Assembly: GCA_009760855.2 (NCBI GenBank)
Contig: WPIO01000012.1
Coordinates: forward strand, 2,762,001 to 2,826,000
Origin: Cristatella mucedo
Lineage: Eukaryota > Bryozoa > Phylactolaemata > Cristatellidae
Length of the DNA stretch: 64,000 nt
Direction of reading: 5' to 3'
The notes beneath the pieces are model-generated. The model was not told where the DNA came from. It saw only the letters and a list, made by a program, of their open reading frames with translations, and searched no databases. The translations under genes and the position numbers were made by a program. Of the stretch, positions 1 through 11,641 are shown piece by piece. Positions within the stretch are counted from its first letter, which is position 1, and each line of letters opens with the position of its first letter.

Positions 1-172
1 CCAGCGGTAAAGGTGCTTGCCTCGAACCAAGGTCAAGGTTATTATATTTGTTGATTGAGGTCGTAAGCTCGAGCCCCCATATATGTGAAGTGCCTGAATA
101 CAGATTAAGTTCCCTTATGGTGCTATACAAATGAATTATATATATTTATATATATATATAATATATATATAT
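1..172 (+). mobile_element. SINE-1 copy, partial head
   Basis: AGCGGTAAAGGTGCTTG (box A side), GCTCGAGCCCC (box B-like) and the tail GTGCTATACAAATGAATTAT followed by AT repeats. Same body as the copies at 836, 39290 and 57085. The head starts at the window edge. Confidence 0.6.
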
Positions 173-224
173 ATATGAATGAATGAAGGATATATGTATG
201 TATGTATATATACATAATATACAT

Positions 225-230
225 AATGAA

Positions 231-276
<46 letters not shown>

Positions 277-282
277 TTCATT
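225..282. repeat. Perfect AT palindrome with unique arms
   Basis: AATGAAGGATATAT begins a TA run which ends in the exact reverse complement ATATATCCTTCATT, giving 58 bases of self-complementary sequence. A second AATGAAGGATATAT-like start lies at about 181. Confidence 0.8.
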
Positions 283-835
283 GTGTCAGATTCAATTTAG
301 GTGGTTTTTAGAGTTTATACTTCGTGATGTGTATTTGGTGGTCGTAGCATATTTTTGTAATACTTTGGTTGTTCTGTTGCTATTTCCATAGAAGTGGTCA
401 CTTTGCAATAAGTGTTAGTGTTGTGAAAATTCATAGGAAGCATCGGTTCTAGGACAATAGTGTGGCTTTCTAGATTGCATGTGGTTATGTTGATGCTAAG
501 GCTCATATGCTTCGGCTGTGGTGAAATCAGGTGTGAATGCTGTCAACTTATGGTCTTTCCTAGCCAATACCCGTGGTTTGGTACTTGCTAACCTGTCTGG
601 TTGCTGTCTGCTAGTAGTGTCTAACTAGGCAGCGATCATTCGTGCTCTGATTTATAGTCTCTCTTGCTGGTATGTAGACATTAGGCAACATTTATTCGTT
701 CTCTGTATGCATGTACCATCCCATATTTGTTCATACGCCGATAAGCCACACATGCACTCTCTTAGCATTAAACATGCAAATGTATGTGCACATACACCCA
801 CATGAATGCACACAGATGTGCATTAAACGCCGAGC

Positions 836-985
836 TGGTTGAGTCCAGCAGCAGTTGGTGCTCAGCCCAACCAAGGTCTGGCTTAAGTCGTGGGCTCGAG
901 CCCCGAGGCATATGTGAAATGCCTGAACAGAGATTAAGTTCTCTTAAGTTAAGTTTTCTTAAGATGCTATACAAATGAGTTATAT
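836..985 (+). mobile_element. SINE-1 copy
   Basis: Contains GTGGGCTCGAGCCCCGAGGC (box B-like) and a tail with AGAGATTAAGTTCTCTTAAG and GCTATACAAATGAGTTATAT. A short duplication AAGTTAAGTTTTCTT sits inside the tail. Confidence 0.65.
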
Positions 986-1370
986 ATATGAATGCACTCA
1001 CATGAATGTCTAACCACTATTATGTGCTTGAACTGTCTCATGGGCTGTTCAAGTACAAGTTCGCCAGCACTCCTGCCTCTGTCGATTTTTGTAGTAAACT
1101 GTATTTGAAACTAAACAAGATCTTAAAAGTTGTACTTTTGAAAAGTAGCACTCCTGACTTATTCATTGTGCATTACTGCTGAGCATCACTGCATTGTGGT
1201 GCTATAGTATTCCTTGCATTGTGCAAGGAATTAACAGCTCAGCACTTCCTTCTTTAGAAGCCTATTGAGCCCTATCAATGCAAGTGTGTGGTTAATATGT
1301 TGTTGCATATGCTGCCGAGATTGGTGCCAAACAACAGGCTTACCTCGTGCCTGGGTGTGTTAGTTTGTAG

Positions 1371-4300
1371 ACTTGGATATCAACGACTGCAACATATGTG
1401 CATGCGATTGGAAATCGGCAAAGACTTGGTATGTGAGCGCCATTGTCTGAGACATTGTTCTAACTTACACTGCCCTCAAAAGTTTCTCTGCACCTGGTCC
1501 ACTCCCTCTGAGTTCGGTTGTTATTAATGCCCGTACTCGGGTAAGTCAGTAAGCTACACCAAATATTAAATTGTAGCAGTCTGTCAATACAATTTTGGCC
1601 TTAGGCCTTAGTCGCAGTTTGCTACGTTGCTTAGTGGGTAACTGCATTCACTGGCAACCGAGTCAGTGGCTCCCATGCAAACAGATGGGCATGTTTGGTT
1701 ACGTGACCGCCAGCCCCCTCCCTCCCTCCCTCTCGTAGGCCATCCAGCAGAACCAATTTTAGCTCGTTTCGTCACTGAAGATTCCTTGGCCAATGATGAG
1801 GTACCCCTGGATGTCTCCTTGACCTGTTAGGGCTAGCCCATGCCATACTGATGCTCGGTACGCGACCAGAATATGCCACCAGTTGCACAGCTTTCTGACT
1901 GCACAAGAGCAGTTTTGATGTCACTCCACGGAGTTGGCAATGCAAACCAAGAAATTGCGAGGCTGATTAAGATCTGAGAGGGCACTGTTTGGACCCCTAT
2001 TAGGAAACATCTGGACAGAGACACCAACCCGATGGGGCCACCCTTGAATAGCTTTTCCGAGGGAGGACCGGCTACTGAATAGCATGGCTCTGAATGAAGA
2101 TTTGCCACTGCTAAAATGCACTGTCAGTCTCTACCTACTACCCGACCGGTCATAAGCCAAATTACCGTGAGTAGACTGCTTAATGAACAAGAACTGACTG
2201 CGTTTGGTGGCTAAATGCAAGCCACTGTTGACTGTGCAGCAAAATAAAAACCAATGTTAGATTTTGCTTGCTGATACCAGCACTGGACATTTGCACAGCA
2301 GAGCAGACTGCTGTGGACTGAATAAATCTCTTTGGCTGCCACAAGAAAGAGGTGGAAGTACGTGGGAGTAAGGAGAAAGTACGCTGGCTTGTCTTTACAC
2401 AGTATAACTCGCATCACATTATAGTGTATGCCAGCTTATAAATACATTTTTAAAGGGTATAGTTATAAAGAAAGAGTTAATATAGCCTAATAATGTTAGC
2501 CTATTGTTTAATTAGAGCCCAATGTCATGAAATTATGTGAGTAAACCCTAACAACTTAATCTATAGCATGGCATCAAAACCATAGTTTTGAAACACCTAT
2601 TGTGGAAATGGCAGCTGCATAACCATTCTAATATGTAGGAGGCTTACCGGTCCTGGCCATTGGAGGCGATAACATGAGATAGGCCATGCACAGTGCCGTG
2701 AAATTTAGTTGGTAAACCCGGAAAACGGTTTTCTGTACATTAGTATCAAAACCGCAGCTGAAAACTTTTTATGGAAATGGTAGCTGTATTGCAGTTCGAA
2801 TGTATAGAGAGGCTAGCTGGCCCGGGCCATCGGATGCTATAGCATAAGATCGTGAAAGCGCAATCGTATGATATTTAGTGGGTTAAACTGGATCATCGAT
2901 TGCTATAATTTCCCATCAGCACCTCATTTTTTCGAAACTTGTTTGTTAAAGTGGCAGCTGTATCTAAGTTTGAGTACTTCGAACCGCCATTTGGGCCGGG
3001 CCATAGGAGGCCATAGCCTGAGACCGTGCAAGGCAAATTCCTTGAAATTTGATGAGTAAACATTGAATTGAATGTGTAAATAGGCTGGCTGACCCAGGCC
3101 ATTTGAGGCTGTAGCATGAGAACGTGCAAGCGCTATTGCATGAACTTTGGTGGGTAAGCCCCTTAACACCGTTCTATATAATTTGGCATCAAAACCGCAA
3201 TAGTCTGATATTTATTGCAGAAATAGCAGCTGTATTGCAGTTTTTAGTGGTACCCCACAAATTCTACTGTTGCAAATTAAACCTTAGGTTTGCACTCTTA
3301 GCTATCTGCCAATATATGTCTTCCTAGTAGTTGATCAATGGTGCCATTTGAGTTGGCCAGTCATCGGACAATTCGTCGAAAGGAGCAGGAACATCTGCTA
3401 CTGGAACGAAACTCAGAGCTGAAATTATTGTGACGTGTGTACGCAGATTTTTGTCATTAAGGTATTATTTTGCTAGATTAAAATTTCGAACCTTGCGCCA
3501 AAGATGTTGTCCGAAATCAGACAAGCATCTAACTTGCTGAACTCCGGGAAAGATGGTTGAACAGGCATTCTGACTGGCTTTCTCAAAATCTTAAATGATA
3601 TTTGTTGGAGTCAGAGTTTGCATTAGTAGTGCATTATAAAACTGAAGGTACTGTTACCACTTTTACACCAGTCGTACAATGCAATATTTGTTTCTTTTGG
3701 TATAATGTTAATTAATTTGGAAGACACAAGCCAGTCAATTAAATTGTGAGTTTTTGTCGTGCGAGCATTCGTCGGGGTTGCTAGCATTTTGCTTTTTGAT
3801 CGGCGCGCTTTTGTCGTGCTTGATTTTTTGTCCTGCGAGCTTTTTCTGGTGTGCCTTTTTTGTGTTCCTGAATATCTTTTATTCCTCAGCTTGGAGGTTT
3901 TGACGACTGGGCATTCATTACTTTGCCGTATCCCTTCAAGAAAAAACTTGCTGAATTTTTTGTAAAAGCTGTTTGTCATTTTGGTGACGACGGAAAACTG
4001 TGCGTTAGAGCTCGTCGATAAAAAGGTTATTGGAGTATGGGCTCTGTGTCTCCAGATGCTTTTTCGTCAATGGCACCACAGAAGTTTACTAACAACCGAC
4101 TGTGGTCGTATGATGCAAAGCATGCTGTGTAGACAGTCAATGACAGGCTGAACAAAATTTGGTAATAACTCTTAGTCTTTGTCATCTCATTTTCTAACGA
4201 GGCTCTATTTGTTCGGCATAAAAACATCGCAACAGCTACTGTTCATGCTTTTATCTGGTATGTACTCTGGGCTTGCTGTTGGACTGCAAAGTGACACTTT

Positions 4301-7300
4301 TCTTCAGTGTCTGGACTGCATTCATGGCTTTGCTGTGTTTAGATGGCCAGAGTTTGGACTTGCCTGGAATACAAAATCATGAACCGATGGGATCTGCTCC
4401 AGAATAGGCACATCGATCAGGTGAGGTGCCTCACATTTCGTGTCTGGATCAGCCGAAGCAGTACAGCTTGCTGCAATCTCATTCATGTATTATTATGCAG
4501 CAACGTGTTTCATGGTTAGCCTTTCTCATTTTTGCTGCTCATGAGGAGGTTGCAGCTAAAATGCCTTAATCGTGAGGCTTTATTTCTCTCAGCAAACACT
4601 GTGTCAACCTGTGACCTGGTGACCACATTATTGGAGCTTCATGCTTTTGTCCCTAGTGCCAAAGAGACGTTATGGGCAGCCTGATTGTGTAAGGTAATAG
4701 TTAATTGACTGACCAAACCCTACCACTAGCACAATTTGAACCTAGTCTAGGACACATGACTCTATATACTTGGCTAATGGGGGGTGCAGTGGGGTTCATA
4801 TTATCTCTGTGAGTGGCGCTTGGCAAGTAGATAAAATGCAGAGGAGGGCATGAGAAAACCGTGATAGGGTCAAGCAACAAAGAGCATGCATGCCAACTTG
4901 GGGAGAATGAAATAAACGTGGTTCTTAGATGCTGTGCTAGGACTCGCTGTCATGCTGAGCTGCAGCTGCTCCGTGCACCATTTAGCTGATCTTTTTATGT
5001 CAAGCTCATCAAACATTAATGTGATTCGCGATGCATTTGCAGATTATGATGTGCTGCATTTATGGGATATGCAAGGTGATGGACCACGAGATAAAATTCA
5101 AAAGGATTGTTGAAGTGTACAAGACGATGCCGTCCATGCGGCCGGAGGTATATATTGTTCCTAACATCTATTTGCATTTTGATCAAGATCAGACGTTGCT
5201 GAGGGCCCAGCTTATGAGATTTTTTATCTATAGGTGTATCGGTCCGTATATATTTGTGACGGCGAGCAACCGGATTCAATCATAGGATTTTACAATCGCA
5301 TCTTTATGCACAATTCAAAGTCGTATCTTATGCAGTTTTCTCCAACCAGCCGTCGGGTATGTCTTGTACTGTGCCGGCGATGGCGTTTTTTCTTTATATA
5401 ATCTCCACCGTGCTGTGCTTTTTGCAACTTTATTTAAGCTATTTATTGGGAAGCTGAATTAGAAAATTTTGAAGGCTCAACTGTCGCCTTTAGGGGCAAA
5501 TTATTTTGTGCAGTGCCCGACTCATTTTTTGTTGTGACATACGTGCACGACCCCTCTCACAACAAGGGTCACACTTGATCAAATATTTGCCCCTAATTGT
5601 ACGTTATCGTTTCTTATTATTAACAAATACTGCACATCTGTTTGCATGCCCATCTCATTTAGTCTGTAGTATGTGCTTTTCTCTGCATCCAGAATTATCT
5701 GTGAATATGTGAATCAAAACCTGGTCTCTTGTCATCAATGTTGTCTGCACCAAAAGATCTTCCGTCGCTACTGCTGCTCAATCCTTCTTTCGACCTTTTT
5801 TATTGATATATATGCTACTGTGTAATACTTACAGACATTATTGACGAGTTTGAACCTCTGACTAATCATGCTGCTCGCCCTTGCCCAGGTGGTCATTGGT
5901 TTACCTCAGACATTCAACTACTAAGCACAAGCTTGACAAAGCTTTCACAAAATAAGGACTGTCTGTCCATCGACAGGCATACCAGCACTATTACACATCA
6001 AGCCACTCCTACTCTCCCTGTCTATCACAGGCTGTCTTTTGCCTCTACCCCGATCCTTTTCTATCTCTCGCACTCCCTATCGATCGATCTGTCTCTATCT
6101 GTTTTCTCTATCTCTTCTGTGCACTCTCTTGCCCGTCTGTCTCTCTCTCTCTCTCTCTTTCTCTCTCTGTCTTAAATAGTTCTTTAACGAACTGTGCACT
6201 TCCAGTGTACAAAAAGATTGTGGAGATAATGTAGCTAATTAAGGCTCATAACAGTTATCCGGTAGCCTTTATTTATGGCCACCACTAGTTCTAGCAGTTC
6301 TCTGTAGCTGTTCTTGTGAGGTCGAAGTCGTTTGGGTTATTGCTTGCCACTGGATTGTCAAGCAGTGCAACGACTTCAAAGTTCTGTCACTCAATTTTAG
6401 GTCTCTATTCTTTGTCTCCAGCCTACCTATCAGATCTACTCTCCTACCAGGCTAAGCAACTCATCACATGCTTTTCTGATACAAATCGTTTAGCTACTCC
6501 TCGTGCAAGCCTCAAATCCTTTGGAGACAGTGCCTTTAGTTCGTATGCTTTCAAATGTTAAAACTCATTACCGATTGATGTCGCGACACCCCCTGCCTTG
6601 GCGACATTTAAAAGGCTACAACGCAGCTATTTATCAGAGCACTTAGTGGGTCCACGTGATTCGTCCTTTGTGTGCCGATGGGTGCTGACACTGCATGCAG
6701 CCACTAATCATATTTGCATGTTGACCCTGTGCATGTCACCTCTAACCAGGTTTTGCTTGTTGATACTGAGCATGCTACCACTAACCATCCGATCACAGTT
6801 CCTTTAAGCTGATGTAAAGTTCTTAAAAAGAGATAAAGTTCTCTGAGAGTGCCATACAAATGTAATGTTATTATTTTTTTTTATTGCTTTTATGTCATTC
6901 GGTCATTTGTGTAAGCTGTAATACCGATAAACTGTGACTACATCTAATTTTTTAACCTTTTTTCAGCCTGGTTGGCATGCATAAGCTACGTTTATGCTAT
7001 TGACTTTCCTCTTGCCGACTTCTCCCCATTAGGGTGTTTGCAATATCGATTAGGCAGACTTAGCCTAGCTCACAGCACCCTGCTGTGATGTGAGAGGCTG
7101 GTAAGAAAGAGGGTTTCCCAGAAAGCCGCTCTGCCATCACCTGCAGGGAAGTTGGATTTGCTGCTGAAGCGATTTTAGTAGAGTTTTAGTATGAGAAGAG
7201 TATAAAGAAAAGGAAGCATATCAAAAACTTGTTGTTCGAGAAAGTGCACAGTGCTAAGTAATCTGTGCCTTTATGGGCGTGTGGGTGTTAGGTGCTAAAT

Positions 7301-10300
7301 AATGTGCCCCATTGCCCATATAAACAGATGCACTGACGCTTTTGTGCAGTTATGGGTTGAGCCTAGGCTACAATGCATAAGCAGCCCATGTTCAAAGACT
7401 TTCTCTGAAAGCCTCAATACAGCTCGAGCCTACTAGCTAGCCTCAGCCATTTTTATTTTGGCGGTGGGGTTTATGTGATGAGCCCCCAGGATTTGTATGG
7501 GTCGGCTGGTACAATTAGGAGCAAAAAAGAAGAAACAGCTTCTCCTTAATGAGAATTGGCCGACCTGGCTCCTTCCATTAAAATATGAGGGATGTATGGT
7601 GACGTGGTATTCCAAACCAGAGGGAGATCTGTCCAAAATCGGTGCCGATCTAGGAGGGAAGTCGAAAATAGATCAGAGTAGCTTAAGTCGTGAGAGCATG
7701 TGGTGCTCGCACGAGCTTGCAAACCGAGTTAAAGAACTAGATAAACCAATTGATCTGGTTTTCCTAACTGGAAATGCATCTGCATACTGATTTACTTTGG
7801 TTTCAGCAACCGCCGTCATCCCCCGCCCCGAAGACAATCATTCCTGGATCGCCCACCATGTAAGTATGGCCAGCTGTTACAGGAGCATTTTACAGATATG
7901 CAAGGTTTTTGTGATGGTCAGCTTGCGCCTGTATGAACTTACCTCATGGATTAGTTTTGATCATCAAGCTGTTTCCCAATTTCACGAGATAGGCTACTTG
8001 TTATCCCTGTATAATCAGTACAAAGGCCGAACGTAACAGGACGTGTTAATTTTTTAATATTCATTTAATGTCTTGGCTGTTTACCTGGTATAGTTCTTCT
8101 GGCACCCATAACATGCACAATTTTACCAATCTGGAGGGGAATGTATTGGCTTATGTTGAGCCTTCTCTAATGCAGGATCTTTTGACTCTCCTCTCGTATT
8201 TAATCACCTTCCTCTCATTATCTTTATGTAATTGGCTACACAGACTACAATCAGAATTGCAGTACCTAGGAAGCAATGTGAGCCTCCACGAGTGCTTTTG
8301 ATATATGGGTGGCCATTATAGAACACCAATAATAGTAATGCACTTGCTATAGCGCCTCGGAGAACTCAATCTCTTTATAGGCACTTTACATTTGCTGCCA
8401 AGGAAGCACGATCGATGATTAGTCGGTAATCCGTATACACTGACTGAAACTCGTGCATGCATGGATATTTACCTGCATAGCCACCAAAGCAAGCATACCC
8501 ACTTTGGGCTCTGAAAATTGTACATCAGCCATGTATTGTGGTTTTTACGAACTCTTGGCCGCTAGAGTGTAGGAACAATCACAGCACTTATGATAATGAC
8601 AAGAAATGTGAATAGCACCCTGTGGCTTAGCTCCTTCATACCGAGCTGAACTGCTGCACCAGTTTCAGCCTCCTCGTGCCCTCAGGACCTGTACGGACGA
8701 TAAATTAAGTGCTCCATTCCTTTGCTTAAAGACCGGTGGTAACAGAAGCTTTTGCTCTGCAGGTCCTAGGCTGTGGAACTCTTTTATACAATTCTTATGC
8801 AACAACTACTCTGCTGCTGCCGACAATGGCAGATCCTTTCCAGCTACCGTGAGCTGCTACTTATATGCTACTCAGTACCTTAACTGCTCTCCTGACTCAA
8901 GATATGCTTCTCAATTTATTTTTGTTGCGTGAAATGAATTCTATTGGCTACCGAAAGCTGCCTAGGCTGCAAGTGCTGCATATGTCACTTCGTGACACCA
9001 AGTCTTTGTGGAGTTACAGACTGAGATACATAAGAGAACTAATTAGCTTATAGGCACTTTACGTAATGCTGTTCAAGAATCGTATGAGAAAGACATCGGC
9101 GGGTGTTACTGTTGGCAGCCTCCTAGGCTGGCTTACAAAAAAAAACCATTAACCTGGTTATACCAATGAGCCTATTTTGTCAAGACTATTTTTTATCTTC
9201 TAAAATATGTCAGGGCTTCGGAAGAGATTTTCTCGTAGAACAATTAGACTGGTGCATAATAGCATGTGCTGGAAGTGCTAAGAAAACGAATGTAAGCATT
9301 AGGGCTGAGCATGTCATCAGCAGTGTCCAAAGTTGGAACGTCTTTTTGCATATCCGGCCATCGGCTCGACTTATGTGAAAAGATGCAGGACATTACCGAG
9401 AAGGTACCCAAAACTCGGCATGCTTTTTCTGATGCCTAAAGAATTGATGAATGCATTTATTCGGTTAGGTGCTTAAGTCGCGACACTCACACCACACCAG
9501 CTAAGTCGGGAAGAAGGGCTGGCAGCACGAACATCGTCGAGACTGCAAAGACAACAGTCAAAACAGATTCAAACGAGGCACTGTGTATTCGGCATGTTGA
9601 TAATCTAACTGCTGATGGTCTTACCACCAACCATCTTATAATGCTTTCTATAAATTTATCTGTAAAGTACCTAGAAAGATTCAGTTCTTTGAGAGCACTA
9701 TACAAATGTATTATTATTATTATTATTATTACTATTATTTGGTCATATATAAATTGCACACGTAGCCGATTTAGTGGAGCTGACCAAATCTTGATATAGA
9801 AAGTATTACGAAGCTGCAACATATGGATTGGTAACCATGTGTAGCAGCTGCAAGCAAGAACTTCCATTTGCTGCTCTTTGAATTCTGACTTGAGGGCTCC
9901 GTAATGAGACCAACGGTTGCATGGCAAGCCCCGGTGACCACAGCAAAGCAAACACTGCCTTAATGATCTCAAACCTACAAATGTAGTTGCTGCAATGCAG
10001 TAAGAATCGTCGGAAGAGCAGCTGGTGGGCACATTCAAAGACCAGACCCAAGCTTAAAACAAAATCAGCAAATTTCCACGCAGGAAACACGAACGTCTCT
10101 GTAACCAATGACAGAATGTGCAACTGGCTTCTTTATCTCGGGGATTTTCCTGCGGTCATCACTACTTGTTGCAAATGATCGAAGGGCCGTCGTATGAGGC
10201 TTGGTCAAGGCAATGGTGACCGATCTAAGCTAGTGAGCTGAGCTGACTGGGCAGTGCAACATGTCTGACGTGCAGGAGTTCAACCCACGTTTCCTTTACC

Positions 10301-11219
10301 GTGCAAGTCACATTCCAACCAAGGTCTTCGACGTAGACGCCGGACAGAGTGCCTACGACCTTTGAAGCTGTTCCCCGCTTCAAAACACGCACGACACATT
10401 TCATTCAGCGGCCTCATTTGTATAGCTGGATAATAATAATAATAATATAATTAAACATTTGATATAGCACCCACAGAGAACTCAATCTTTCTAGAGCCTT
10501 GACTGCTATCACCAGTTGCAGTTGGCAAGCAAGGATCACACACTGCTGGACTCAACCAATGACCCGGGTCGTTAAGAGCAAGCACCTGAGCCCGGAAAAC
10601 TTATTGCCTTTGCCGGATTAATGCCTGCGGTTGGGCCAGATTAATGACTAAGTTTGTGTGGCTCCTAGTTGTTTAGTGCTAGCATACGGTGCTTAATGCA
10701 TGCCCTGTGTTGATTGATAGGATACGCAAGAATTTCTACTTGTCGCCTCTTCGGGAGCCTCTGCCCTGGCAGGGGCAGTCGTCGGGCTCGAGCACGCTGA
10801 CACCTCAGAGTAGGCAGCTATACAGCTTCGGCGAGCCTGGCGTAAGTCGTTGCCCGTGGTTCGGCCCGATGCGACCGAATCGCTGCACTAGAAGTCACAG
10901 TGTGCTGCTGCAATAGGCCACAGTGTGCAGCTGCAAAAGCTCGCCCGCGGGTACATTTTGCAGTCGTCCGAGAAGCTTCGCAGTATTAATGAGATAATGC
11001 GCCGGTCGGCACTAGGCGCAGCACCTCCTTCGGGCAGTGCCAGGAAGCGAGCTCTCAACTTTGATTCTCAGAATGTCAACGGGAGGTAAGCTTCTCAGAG
11101 CTGCTCGCGTGGCACGGTGCACGGATCGGCTCGCAGGCTTGCCTTTCTTCAGTCTGCAGCAGTTGAACGGCTCAGGCACTTGCATTGTAGTGACAAGCCA
11201 AAAGACCCGGCATCGGTGA
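1371..11219 (+). CDS. Retinoblastoma-family pocket protein, C-terminal part (8 exons, 5' end outside window)
   Basis: Exons 1371-1428, 4343-4420, 5043-5147, 5234-5356, 7807-7859, 10721-10841, 10964-11085 and 11153-11219 join in one frame to 241 codons plus TGA. The product resembles the second half of pocket domain B and the RbC region. Landmarks are RLGYQRLQHMC, WTCLEYKIMNRW, NRHIDQ followed by IMMCCIYGICKV (RB1 has RHLDQIMMCSMYGICKV), GFYNRIF, a spacer rich in SP/TP, and NFYLSPLR (compare YISPLK/YISPHK), then KLRSINEIMRRS. Pocket proteins bind E2F/DP and LxCxE partners in the nucleus and repress S-phase genes; CDKs act on SP/TP sites. KRALNF fits the cyclin-docking pattern RxLxF. The ending is short. 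Pocket A and the start must lie upstream of base 1. The last exon's acceptor (TTCTTCAG before 11153) is the least certain junction. I cannot separate RB1 from p107/p130 orthology. Confidence 0.9.
1880..2400 (+). pseudogene. Degenerate Tc1/mariner-like transposase relic in an Rb intron
   Basis: One frame read through about eight stop codons keeps a Tc1-like layout. It has a helix-turn-helix start (LSDCTRAVLMSLHGVGNANQ, then EIARLI), a middle with TVSRLLNEQELTAFGG, then KPMLDF and YQHWTFAQQSRLLWTE (family pattern: HWT..DW..VLWTDE), and RKRWKYVGVRRKYAG (family pattern R.YVWRRPGE). The Asp expected in the LWTDE box is missing. No terminal repeats were located. Confidence 0.6.
2530..3255 (+). repeat. 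Diverged tandem repeat, unit about 170 bp
   Basis: The phrase TGAAATTTAGTGGGTAAAC recurs in changed form near 2533, 2698, 2868, 3044 and 3140. Each is preceded by a GGCC..GGAGGC..ATAGCATGAGA-like block and followed by ATCAAAACCGCAG and GGCAGCTGTATTGCAGTT. Spacing is about 166, 170, 176 and a shortened 96 bp. Inside an intron of the Rb-like gene. Confidence 0.7.
3330..4342. other. Rb-gene intron sequence, no gene recognised
   Basis: A 118-codon open stretch on the minus strand (3979-3623) is Lys/Ser/Thr-rich and matches nothing I know. The plus strand here has short repeats of TTTTGTCGTGCGAGC. I see nothing else that can be named. Confidence 0.4.
4421..5042. other. Rb-gene intron, nothing recognised
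   Basis: Spacer between two confirmed exons. No repeat family or coding signal stood out. Confidence 0.4.
6130..6172. repeat. CT microsatellite in an Rb intron
   Basis: CTCTCTCTCTCTCTCT with a few interruptions on the sense strand of the Rb-like gene. Confidence 0.85.
6290..6875 (+). mobile_element. LINE-A 3' fragment
   Basis: Translated remains read SPAYLSDLLSYQ, LKSFGDSAF and NSLP, the typical C-terminal end of an L2/CR1-type ORF2. They are followed by the LINE-A 3' UTR (GCATGTTGACCCTGTGCATG), the AAGAGATAAAGTTCTCTGAG segment and an ATT-rich tail. One stop interrupts the frame near 6560. Confidence 0.75.
6900..7806. other. Rb-gene intron, nothing firmly recognised
   Basis: A 97-codon open stretch (7497-7790) runs up to the next exon's acceptor, but its translation matches no family I know and it lacks a clear splice partner. 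Treated as intron. Confidence 0.4.
8315..8405 (-). mobile_element. LINE-A 3' tail, reversed
   Basis: AATAATAGTAATG followed by AGAACTCAATCTCTTTATAGG and CACTTTACATTTGCTGCC, the reverse complement of the LINE-A end. Confidence 0.65.
8618..9047 (+). mobile_element. LINE-B 3' fragment
   Basis: Matches the end of the longer copy at 57.2 kb: GAGCTGAACTGCTGCACCAG, ACAACTACTCT and GAGCTGCTACTT, followed by CTTTGTGGAGTTACAGACTG and GAGATACAT. Diverged and without an open frame. Confidence 0.7.
9590..9735 (+). mobile_element. LINE-A 3' tail
   Basis: GTAAAGTACCTAGAAAGATT, then CAGTTCTTTGAGAGCACTAT and a run of ATT repeats. Confidence 0.7.
10425..10600 (-). mobile_element. LINE-A-like tail joined to SINE-like sequence, reversed
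   Basis: Reversed ATT tail (AATAATAATAATAAT), CAGAGAACTCAATCTTTCTA, then GCTATCACCAGTTGCAGTTG, which resembles the SINE-2 body. It appears to be a chimera or two adjoining insertions. Confidence 0.5.
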
Positions 11220-11641
11220 GGAAGCAGATGCGGTTCGACGACGATCAGCCGCCAGCCTGATTGTCTGAGCTGAGAGCAAACAGCGTGCCCACTTATGAAA
11301 GCCGCCACTGCTCAGCGCCCTCACCAGTTTAGCAGTGAGCCTGAGTAGAATCGTGGAGCTCCTTAAGTAGGGTATACATCAAATAGGCTAAATATATATT
11401 TATATATATATATATCTTTTGTGCGTGTGTGTTTGTCTGTATGGTCGTGCAGCAGCTATATAAAATGTTAAAACAACCTTCTGTTCTTGCTTGTTTTTAT
11501 GCAAAGCTATTTAAACAGCCAACAGAATTGCACAAGAAAGCAGCAACCACGCGGCGGCACATGCTAACAGCGTCGAATGCTAGAACGTACATCGACCATA
11601 GTCAGATGTTACACATTAATTATTCGCCGACCACGGCATAG

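Noticed and set aside
3623-3979. 118-codon Lys/Ser-rich ORF on the minus strand
   Set aside because: Inside an Rb-gene intron, antisense, low-complexity, no known motif or splice support.
9487-10038. 183-codon ORF on the minus strand
   Set aside because: It runs through a LINE-A tail (poly-Ile from ATT repeats), so it is not a gene.
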